A stretch of DNA of 25,829 nt from a virus: the IMG/VR virus record IMGVR_UViG_3300047551_001167, positions 1-25,829 of that record. One strand, given 5' to 3'. The position numbers and the translations under genes were made by a program. Below are positions 6,985 to 12,082 of this stretch, piece after piece. The first letter of the stretch is position 1. Each line of letters starts with the position of its first letter. The notes beneath the pieces were generated by a model that did no database searches, had not been told where the DNA came from, and was given only the letters and a program-made list of their open reading frames with translations.

Positions 6985-6988
6985 TCAC
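5963..6988 (-). CDS. DNA (cytosine-5) methyltransferase
   Basis: A 341-residue C5-cytosine methyltransferase that transfers methyl from S-adenosylmethionine to cytosine in a short DNA target. Motifs are in order: I SICSGVGGLDLGLE (12-25), IV GGYPCQPFSSAGK (83-95) with catalytic Cys87, VI FENVAG (123-128), VIII GAPHRRERLFILG (159-171), then a variable target-recognition region and motif IX-X VDRLRACGNGVVPLVAAYAF near residues 308-327. The set is complete, so it should be active. The start is GTG at 6988, overlapping the previous stop by 4 bases, or GTG at 6982, which has better spacing to AGGAG. No cognate restriction enzyme is evident, though an HNH gene is close. It probably protects phage DNA from host restriction. 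Confidence 0.92.
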   Translation of the reverse strand: MNVDLPTINTLSICSGVGGLDLGLELATNGAARAVCFVEREAFPAAILAARMEEKALAPCPIWSDLRTFDGKPWRGVVDLVVGGYPCQPFSSAGKRLGEDDSRHLWPEIRRITKEIEPRFVFFENVAGHLTLGLSDVLRDLQEMGFRCSAGLFTAEEVGAPHRRERLFILGVANRNSGGRSESPNRRAERIKKESDNHGCGRELADSMLNRSLWIGETRPTERTTERSDGSKLPDFPPGPKDFDAWRGILEQHPELAPSISKLANSSGLRRGGRDIGNSRGSSGEVQAGRSGWESSETQSNIHRVDDGMASRVDRLRACGNGVVPLVAAYAFTTLLACIGE

Positions 6989-7245
6989 AGCTCCTGTCCT
7001 TTCAGATTCATGCCCTTCAGAATGCCGGACTTGTTGGTGGCGATGACTGCATCGTTGATCGCCTCGGTGCGCAGTCTCGATCCATCAACAAAGTAGAGCG
7101 CGCGCCATGCCGTCACTTCAGCGAGCAAGATCTCGCACGACTTGCGCAGATCCGCCATCGACTGCTGCGCCTGCGCCATCGTCGGCAGGATCTCATGCAA
7201 GAGCGCCTGCAAGTCCTCACGTGTCGGTTCACTTTCATTTGTCAT
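6985..7245 (-). CDS. Small helical protein with WR-x-x-Y motif
   Basis: An 86-residue protein. I chose the ATG at 7245 because AAGGA lies correctly upstream; the longer ORF to 7317 would run inside the HNH gene. It reads as one long helix (EDLQALLHEILPTMAQ and on) followed by LLAEVTAWRALYF and AINDAVIATNKSG. The same W-R-x-x-Y then A-x-x-x-TN-x-x-G layout ends the N-terminal part of the protein at 5959, so the two are probably distant paralogues flanking the methyltransferase. The start overlaps the HNH gene by 11 bases and the end overlaps the methyltransferase GTG by 4. Function is unknown. Confidence 0.65.
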   Translation of the reverse strand: MTNESEPTREDLQALLHEILPTMAQAQQSMADLRKSCEILLAEVTAWRALYFVDGSRLRTEAINDAVIATNKSGILKGMNLKGQEL

Positions 7246-7765
7246 TATGCTTCCTTTCATGACATTTTCTGCACAATGTGACGAGATATCTTTCATCACA
7301 AAGCCAGCCGTGCTCATATGTCAGGTGATGAACTTGAAGATTGAATCGTGATCCGCATTCACGACATCGAAACCAATCCCGGCTCTTTACTTTTTCTCTC
7401 AGTGCTTTCCATTCTTCGCTTTCTAGGAACTCTGAATAAGTTCCCCATATCTCAAACGACAACAACGGCTTCTTTCGCAATCTATCGAATGTTTGACTCA
7501 CCCATGGATAAGCATCAATCGCCTGTTCAATCGCTTCATGAAGCGATCCGTATTTTTCTTTTATTTTGCTGTGTTTGATCCAGTGGCTTCTGGTTTCTTG
7601 ACCTGTATCTGTGACCTTATCAGCGCATAAACTACATCTGTATTGAAACATGGGAACGTCATTCGATGACATCACTACGGTGAGGATTGGCTTGTGACTT
7701 TCTAGCCCATCTCTGATTCTCTTCAGATGCAGCTGTTTGTCATTCCAATCTTCCAGACTCCTCAT
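7235..7765 (-). CDS. HNH endonuclease
   Basis: A 176-residue HNH nuclease. The C-terminal domain (about 115-173) shows EEWKALREKVKSRDWFRC, then CRECG (C134, C137 form half of a zinc site), VHHLTY (H146-H147, catalytic) and LCRKCHERKH (C165, C168, H169, H173). The first 110 residues form a separate part with CSLC (44-47), possibly another metal site or DNA-binding segment. HNH enzymes are nicking or cutting enzymes and in phages serve as homing nucleases, packaging nucleases or restriction-like enzymes; the role here is open. It is AT-richer than its neighbours, which fits recent arrival. ATG at 7765, behind GAAGGGAAG, is preferred over the upstream TTG at 7780. Confidence 0.85.
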   Translation of the reverse strand: MRSLEDWNDKQLHLKRIRDGLESHKPILTVVMSSNDVPMFQYRCSLCADKVTDTGQETRSHWIKHSKIKEKYGSLHEAIEQAIDAYPWVSQTFDRLRKKPLLSFEIWGTYSEFLESEEWKALREKVKSRDWFRCRECGSRFNLQVHHLTYEHGWLCDERYLVTLCRKCHERKHNDK

Positions 7766-8048
7766 CGTTCTTCCCTTCAATCGTGGTCAAGGCAAGCGCC
7801 TCGACCTTGCTCATCATGTGCACGCTTGCGATCCACAGCGCAACTTCGAGCGTCGTGCCTTGATGCGTCTTGCGTTTCTCGTCGAACATCAGCGCGAAGC
7901 TGATCAGCTGCGACATATCAAACTTCGATGTGAACTCGTCAAGCTCGGCCCGCATCTGATCGGACGAGGCGACCATGAGGGAGTAGGCCTTGCGTGCTCG
8001 TTTGATCTTGTCGTTGTCCGGCATCCGTGCCAGTCTACTCGGATTCAT
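7740..8048 (-). CDS. Hypothetical helical protein (102 aa)
   Basis: A 102-residue protein between the lysozyme and HNH genes. It starts at an ATG overlapping the lysozyme stop by 4 bases (ATGA) and ends 26 bases inside the HNH gene. It is predicted to be mostly helical: a basic start (NDKIKRARKAYSLM), then DQMRAELDEFTSKFDMSQLISFALMF and a moderately hydrophobic helix TLEVALWIASVHMMSKVEAL. That last segment is not long or apolar enough for a firm membrane call. I do not recognise a family. Its coupling to the lysozyme makes a lysis-related role conceivable, but nothing in the sequence demonstrates it. Confidence 0.6.
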   Translation of the reverse strand: MNPSRLARMPDNDKIKRARKAYSLMVASSDQMRAELDEFTSKFDMSQLISFALMFDEKRKTHQGTTLEVALWIASVHMMSKVEALALTTIEGKNDEESGRLE

Positions 8049-8461
8049 TGCTTCAGTGCATCTTGAACCTTCGACCAGTATTCGAGCGTGGCATCCTTTC
8101 GATGACCACGAGGCCCGCCGTTGTGGATGCGGGCGAGATCCTTTGCGCTCTTGCCTTTGCCATATCGACTCAGATATGCGATCACCACACGCCGGGCGTA
8201 CTTCTCATCCGTGCGGCAGTCCTCGTACTTGCCGGCCTTCAGCGACGGGTCGTACTCGCAGGCATCCTGCCAGTACGCTCGCCAGATCTGATACATGCCG
8301 ATCGCCTTGCCTCCGTCGCCGTCCTTCACATTCGGATCATCGGTCGATTCGACGAATCGAATCGCATCGAGAAGCGCATCGGTCAGCGCCGGCGGCCTCG
8401 GGCCTGCGAACGCCGCAGCGTTGAGCGATGCGACAATGATCATGGCGTAGATGGTTTTCAT
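8045..8461 (-). CDS. Secreted i-type (destabilase-like) lysozyme
   Basis: A 138-residue endolysin candidate. Residues 1-19 (MKTIYAMIIVASLNAAAFA) form a Sec signal peptide with an AFA cleavage site, so it should be exported. The rest resembles invertebrate-type lysozymes such as Tapes lysozyme. There is IRFVESTDD with E38 in place of the catalytic Glu of LESGG, and DGDGGKAIGMYQI with D49 near the second catalytic Asp and the G-x-x-QI motif. Then come AYWQDAC, RRVVIAYLSRYG and the hallmark ARIHNGGPRGH, followed by TLEYWSKVQ. Most of the many disulfide cysteines of animal enzymes are missing; two remain (C68, C82). It would cleave peptidoglycan in the periplasm. It couples by ATGA to genes on both sides. 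Confidence 0.8.
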   Translation of the reverse strand: MKTIYAMIIVASLNAAAFAGPRPPALTDALLDAIRFVESTDDPNVKDGDGGKAIGMYQIWRAYWQDACEYDPSLKAGKYEDCRTDEKYARRVVIAYLSRYGKGKSAKDLARIHNGGPRGHRKDATLEYWSKVQDALKQ

Positions 8462-8658
8462 GACTGCGCCTCCTTCTCGGCTTGCTTCTCTTTGGCATAG
8501 TCCTCGCGCTCGGCGGCGAGCTTCGCCCGGCGTGCAGCTTCGCGCTGCACCTCTTCGACGGTCGGTTCGCCGAAGCGATCTTCCATCATGCGCAGCACAT
8601 AGTCCTCGTGGTCAATCGCTCGGTCGCTCGGGTAGTCACGATAATGATCATTCCACAT
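8458..8658 (-). CDS. Small charged protein, first gene of the minus operon
   Basis: A 66-residue protein starting MWNDHYRDYPSDRAIDHEDYV and ending in a long charged helix rich in Glu, Lys, Ala and Arg (VEEVQREAARRAKLAAER). There is no signal peptide or membrane segment. It has a strong AGGAAGGA ribosome site and lies about 60 bases downstream of a candidate promoter, so it opens the leftward operon. It overlaps the lysozyme gene by 4 bases. No family is recognised; a small binding or inhibitor protein is one possibility. Confidence 0.6.
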   Translation of the reverse strand: MWNDHYRDYPSDRAIDHEDYVLRMMEDRFGEPTVEEVQREAARRAKLAAEREDYAKEKQAEKEAQS

Positions 8659-8675
8659 GGCTTACATCCTTCCTG

Positions 8676-8695
8676 TAAACTTCCTCTAAACTTCC
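8676..8695 (-). repeat. Tandem 9-bp repeat in the leader
   Basis: TAAACTTCC occurs twice on the plus strand (8676-8684 and 8687-8695), 11 bp apart, which puts both copies on the same face of the helix. They lie between the candidate promoter and the first gene of the leftward operon, a place suited to an operator or a leader-RNA binding site. Confidence 0.45.
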
Positions 8696-8725
8696 AGAAC
8701 ATTGCGCCTTGTTTGCGCGTTGCAG

Positions 8726-8754
8726 AGTCTATATCGGCTGTCGCCGCGCGTCAA
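8726..8754 (-). promoter_or_regulatory. Candidate sigma70-like promoter of the leftward operon
   Basis: On the minus strand TTGACG (8754-8749) is followed after 17 bases by TAGACT (8731-8726); an alternative -10, TATAGA, sits 15 bases away. Transcription would start about 60 bases before the ATG at 8658, leaving room for a normal ribosome site. Confidence 0.45.
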
Positions 8755-8770
8755 CTTTAGCCAAATAAGA

Positions 8771-8801
8771 AAGACCCCGACGAGGCGATTGTCGAGGTCT
8801 T
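8771..8801 (-). terminator. Rho-independent terminator of the DnaA-like gene
   Basis: AAGACCCCGAC and GTCGAGGTCTT form an 11-bp stem with one mismatch around a 9-base loop. Read on the minus strand the stem is followed by TTTCTTATTT. It lies downstream of the minus-strand gene ending at 8857 and upstream of the next minus promoter, so it separates two leftward units. Confidence 0.6.
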
Positions 8802-8856
8802 CCTTGCTTCCTTGCGGTAGCTTTTTGCCGATCACTCGATCCGGTCGGCTTCGGAT

Positions 8857-9147
8857 TCAGGATCCACTAGACCACGGCGCAATGTCGCCGTGAAGCTTGG
8901 TATACAGGCGCATCGGATATAGCAGCGATGTGTGGCCTGCTTGACCACAAGCAAAGGCGATCTGCTGCAGCGTCAACGCCGGGCAGTCCATGTCGTGATG
9001 CGCTCGCATCAGCGCGAATACGTGGCCTCGCGCTACCGTCGCTCGATGCGTTCTCGGCGCTCGGAATATCTGTGCGCTGTACCCTGCACGAGCAAGCGCC
9101 GCATCTCTGATCTTCGTCACATACGATCGGGGAAGTGTGGAAATCAT
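8857..9147 (-). CDS. DnaA domain IV-like DNA-binding protein
   Basis: A 96-residue protein resembling the C-terminal DNA-binding domain (domain IV) of the replication initiator DnaA. RATVARGHVFALMRAHHDM corresponds to the R-x-x-x-x-R-x-x-A-x-x-L-x-R helix. ALTLQQIAFACGQAGHTSLLYPMR corresponds to the S-L-x-x-I-G-x-x-F-G-x-R-DHTTVL signature, with GQAGHTSLLY at residues 68-77. There is no ATPase domain. It could bind DnaA boxes to recruit or block host DnaA, or act as a regulator of the divergent early operon. I chose ATG 9147: the longer form to 9237 would overlap the plus-strand gene and its promoter. A candidate promoter ends five bases before this ATG, which again predicts a leaderless message. 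Confidence 0.65.
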   Translation of the reverse strand: MISTLPRSYVTKIRDAALARAGYSAQIFRAPRTHRATVARGHVFALMRAHHDMDCPALTLQQIAFACGQAGHTSLLYPMRLYTKLHGDIAPWSSGS

Positions 9148-9152
9148 GCGAC

Positions 9153-9181
9153 ACGATACGCCTCGACTTGACAGCGGGCAA
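9153..9181 (-). promoter_or_regulatory. Candidate divergent promoter of the DnaA-like gene
   Basis: On the minus strand TTGCCC (9181-9176), a 17-base spacer and TATCGT (9158-9153) stand five bases before the ATG at 9147. Each box matches the consensus at 4 of 6. It interleaves with the stronger rightward promoter at 9168-9196, so the two cannot easily be occupied together. Confidence 0.35.
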
Positions 9182-9196
9182 GCGGGCGGATATCTT
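9168..9196 (+). promoter_or_regulatory. Sigma70-like promoter giving a leaderless early mRNA
   Basis: A perfect TTGACA (9168-9173), exactly 17 bases, then TATCTT (9191-9196). Only six bases separate the -10 box from the ATG at 9203, so transcription should begin at or next to the A of the start codon. No purine-rich ribosome site is at a usable distance. Confidence 0.65.
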
Positions 9197-9202
9197 TCTC
9201 GC

Positions 9203-9592
9203 ATGACAAATATCAACCCGACGCTCGGCGATCTCATTCGTGCATGGAAGGCTCAGAAGTTTCTACTCGAAGAGTGCGAGGCGCAGTCGAAGTCGGCCCG
9301 CGCATTGCTCGCCGATATGGAGGCGGACATTCAATCCAAGATGAAAGATCTCGGCATTGAGAGCGCATCTGAAGATGGCGTGTCAGTCACTACAAAAACC
9401 AAGTGGCGAGCCAAGTACGAGCCCGAGCTGTGGGGCGATATCGTGAAGTGGGCGGCGAGCTCCGGACTTGACTACGTCGTACAACGCCGCCTCAATGATG
9501 CAAAGATTATGGAGCTTGTCGATAACGGCGTGCCGTTGCCGCAAGGACTCACAGTCGAAAGCTATAACGATCTCGCATTCCGTCGCTCGTAA
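9203..9592 (+). CDS. Phage early protein of unknown function (129 aa)
   Basis: First gene of the rightward replication operon. The ATG at 9203 is chosen because a strong promoter lies so close that the GTG at 9137 would precede the transcript. Residues 1-55 are a long helix (LGDLIRAWKAQKFLLEE, then ALLADMEADIQSKMKDLG); the second half has KTKWRAKYEPELWGDIVKWA, VQRRLND and PLPQGLTVESYNDLAFRR. I recall similar proteins in other phages, upstream of single-strand-binding or recombination genes, without a known function. No catalytic motif is visible. It is followed by a 65-base gap and another unknown early protein. Confidence 0.75.
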   Translation: MTNINPTLGDLIRAWKAQKFLLEECEAQSKSARALLADMEADIQSKMKDLGIESASEDGVSVTTKTKWRAKYEPELWGDIVKWAASSGLDYVVQRRLNDAKIMELVDNGVPLPQGLTVESYNDLAFRRS

Positions 9593-9657
9593 GCGACACG
9601 AGATCAAACGCGGCAGGGCCCGATCAGCGTGGATCGAGCGGGCGGAGATTGAAGCGT

Positions 9658-10353
9658 ATGAGTACAAAGAACATCACCAAGCACAATCAAGGCGAACTCG
9701 CACCGAGCGAACTGCCCGACGATCTGCGCGGCGGCTTGACCGTTGAAGGCGGCGAATCCTCGCCGCAGCTCGGTCGCATCGCCATGTATCAGGGCACCTC
9801 GCAGGAGCAGCAGAAGTACGGCGAGGGAGTGTTCAAGCGCGGCGACTTCATCGACGTGCTAGAAGGCCGCAAGCTCGTCACCTCGCGCATCGTCGTCGTG
9901 CATTGCGAAGTCATTTACCAGCGCTGGGACAAAGATCAGGCTCGCCCGGCCTACACCTACACACACGCGCAGCGCAACTTGATCCCTGCCGAGGATCTCG
10001 AATGGGACGGCGAGCTCCCGCCCGCCTGCGCGAAGATGTATCGCTGCATCGTGCTCGTTGACGGCGAGCCTTGGCCGTATCTCTTCATCGTCAAGCGCAC
10101 GATGATGAAGGCCTTTGATCACCTGCTCGCGCTCGAAGCGCGTCGCACGGCGACGCAGCGCGGATCAGGCCTGTACGAGCTCGGCGCTGAAGATGAGAAG
10201 AACGCGGCGGGCAATAGCTACAAGCGCCTGACCGTTCGCCCGGTCGGTGATATTCCCGCTACGATGTTCGATGTGTATCGCGCCGCGAAGCGTGGCATCG
10301 AGTCGATCCGCGCCAAGGCCGCGCAGGACGAAGAAGGTTGGCTCCCGATCTGA
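9658..10353 (+). CDS. Early protein of unknown function (231 aa)
   Basis: A 231-residue cytosolic protein. ATG at 9658 with GGAG upstream is preferred to a TTG nine bases earlier. The N-terminus (about 1-45) is polar and probably disordered; the core runs from FKRGDFIDVLEGRKL to LVDGEPWPYLFIVKRTMMK, a mixed beta/alpha region; the C-terminus is a charged helix ending EEGWLPI. The place between the first early gene and the helicase is where many phages keep a single-strand-binding or annealing protein, but I see no diagnostic motif, so I leave it unnamed. Confidence 0.7.
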   Translation: MSTKNITKHNQGELAPSELPDDLRGGLTVEGGESSPQLGRIAMYQGTSQEQQKYGEGVFKRGDFIDVLEGRKLVTSRIVVVHCEVIYQRWDKDQARPAYTYTHAQRNLIPAEDLEWDGELPPACAKMYRCIVLVDGEPWPYLFIVKRTMMKAFDHLLALEARRTATQRGSGLYELGAEDEKNAAGNSYKRLTVRPVGDIPATMFDVYRAAKRGIESIRAKAAQDEEGWLPI

Positions 10354-10385
10354 TACCCCCTTTGCGTCGTGTTGACGCATACCCG

Positions 10386-10416
10386 CAGGCCGTCGCATCG
10401 GAAGATCGGCGGCCTG
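10386..10416 (+). other. Hairpin in the gap before 10448
   Basis: CAGGCCG and CGGCCTG form a perfect 7-bp stem with a 17-base loop in the 94-base gap between two early genes. No T-run follows, so it is more likely an mRNA processing or stability element than a full terminator. Confidence 0.35.
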
Positions 10417-10447
10417 ATTCCTCCCCCCAACAAGAAAGGAATAGCAG

Positions 10448-10666
10448 ATGGAAGCAGGATCGTTTGCCTATCTACGCCTGAAGATCGTCGGTGAAATGGA
10501 CGATCCACGCGAGCCTTTCTACGACGGGCCTCGCAAGATCTGCGCACCAATGAATATTCGCGGCGAGATCATCGAGCCCGTGACGCTCTACTACATCAAG
10601 CCCGAGCAACTCGTCAGCGTCGAAACAGTCAAGGTCGAGCGCGATGCGGCAAGGAGCAAGGCATGA
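10448..10666 (+). CDS. Small early protein (72 aa)
   Basis: A 72-residue protein with a good AAAGGA ribosome site. It reads as alternating beta strands (FAYLRLKIVGEMDDP, ICAPMNIRGEIIEPVTLYYI) and ends in a short charged helix. No family is recognised. The ATGA overlap with the helicase gene makes it a likely partner or simply a coupled companion. Codon use matches the operon. Confidence 0.65.
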   Translation: MEAGSFAYLRLKIVGEMDDPREPFYDGPRKICAPMNIRGEIIEPVTLYYIKPEQLVSVETVKVERDAARSKA

Positions 10667-12072
10667 CGCTCAAACTCTTCGCGCATCAGGAGCGATGCGT
10701 ACGGGCGATGATGATGAACGCGCGATACGGCCTGTGGCTAGAGCCCGGCATGGGTAAGACCATCACCACGCTCGAAGCGATCAGGCGCGATGCCGAGATG
10801 AACGGCGGCGCGATGCGCACCGTCGTCGTGTGCCCAAAGTCGATCATGTCGAGCGCATGGATGAAGGACGCGCAGCACTTCAAGACCTCGCTCGATGTGC
10901 GCGTGCTCGCATCCGACTCGCCTGCGAAGCGAATCGAGAACATCGAATCGAGGAGCTGGAATGTCGGCCTCATCAACTTCGATCAGTTCAAGATGCTCGC
11001 GGCGAAGCTCATCGAGTCAGGCGTGAAGCGCCTCGTGATCGACGAATCATCGAAGATCAAGAACCACGATAGCCAGATCACCAAGGCGGCGATCTGGTTT
11101 GCGGATCGCATGGACTCGGTGTGGTTGCTGTCCGGCACGCCTGCGCCGAACTCGCCGATCGAATACTACGGGCAGATCCGTGCGATGCGCCGTGACATCT
11201 GCGGCGATCTCTACTGGAAGTGGGTACATTCGATCGCAACGGCACGCAAGGAACGAGTCTGGCACAAGCCGCGCAACGCAAGGCCGCGCCAGATCGAAGT
11301 CATATCAGGCTGGTCGCAGAACGAGGCGCAACGCATCGAGCTCGAACGTCAGCTCGGCCTGTGCAGTATCGCCATGCGCAAGGTCGATGCGATCGATCTT
11401 CCGAAGCAGCGGGACATCGTGCGCGTCGTGGAGCTCGATGAGAGCGAAGCGAAGATGTACCACGATGCGGCGCATCTGTTGCGCGTGCAACTGCGGCAAG
11501 GCGACAGTGAGAAGATCAACGCCGAGGCCGCACTGATGAAGCTGCGTCAGATCACTGGCGGATACTTCATCGACAACGGAACGCCGATCAAGATCGGCGG
11601 ATCGAAGCTCGATAGCCTGAATGAACTGCTCGACGAGATCGGCCCGCAACCGTGCCTGATATGGGCCGAATTCCGGCACGAGATCGACGCGATCGTCGCG
11701 CTCTGCAAAGAGCGCAAGGAATCGACCGAGTACATCGACGGCAGAACGTCAGGCGATGCAGGCTCGATCGCCTCGCGGTTTCAGGCAGGCGAGATCCAGC
11801 GCTTGATCTGTCAGCCGATGGCGGCAGGCCACGGCATCACTCTGACCAAAGCGCATTATGCGATCTACTACTCGCTCGGCTTCAGCTACGAACTCTTCAA
11901 GCAATCCCGAGATCGCATCCATCGGGTCGGGCAGGATCAGCCCTGCACCTACTACATTCTCACGGCTGAGGACACAGTGGACGAGGCGGCGTACGGTGTC
12001 GTACGCGGCAAAGGCAAGGTGAGCGATGCGCTGCTCGCCGTTCTATCGGGTAACATGAAGACCCTGAACTGA
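10663..12072 (+). CDS. SNF2-type superfamily 2 helicase/translocase
   Basis: A 469-residue superfamily 2 ATPase of the SNF2 type common in phages. Walker A is EPGMGKT (27-33), motif Ia VVVCPKS, motif II DESSK (127-131, DEAH-like), motif III SGTPAPNSP (157-165). The second RecA domain has PCLIWAEFRHEID, the Q-x-AGHG-I-x-L motif (QPMAAGHGITLTKA) and motif VI QSRDRIHRVGQ (414-424). Such proteins move on double-stranded DNA and remodel protein-DNA complexes or forks. All motifs are intact, so it should be active. It starts by ATGA overlap with the small gene before it and is followed after 10 bases by the primase-helicase, so it is part of the replication operon. Confidence 0.9.
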   Translation: MTLKLFAHQERCVRAMMMNARYGLWLEPGMGKTITTLEAIRRDAEMNGGAMRTVVVCPKSIMSSAWMKDAQHFKTSLDVRVLASDSPAKRIENIESRSWNVGLINFDQFKMLAAKLIESGVKRLVIDESSKIKNHDSQITKAAIWFADRMDSVWLLSGTPAPNSPIEYYGQIRAMRRDICGDLYWKWVHSIATARKERVWHKPRNARPRQIEVISGWSQNEAQRIELERQLGLCSIAMRKVDAIDLPKQRDIVRVVELDESEAKMYHDAAHLLRVQLRQGDSEKINAEAALMKLRQITGGYFIDNGTPIKIGGSKLDSLNELLDEIGPQPCLIWAEFRHEIDAIVALCKERKESTEYIDGRTSGDAGSIASRFQAGEIQRLICQPMAAGHGITLTKAHYAIYYSLGFSYELFKQSRDRIHRVGQDQPCTYYILTAEDTVDEAAYGVVRGKGKVSDALLAVLSGNMKTLN

Positions 12073-12082
12073 AAGGAAAAGC

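Noticed and set aside
9137-9202. Upstream GTG start for the first early gene, adding 22 residues.
   Set aside because: It lies before the strong promoter at 9168-9196, and the added residues overlap the divergent control region.
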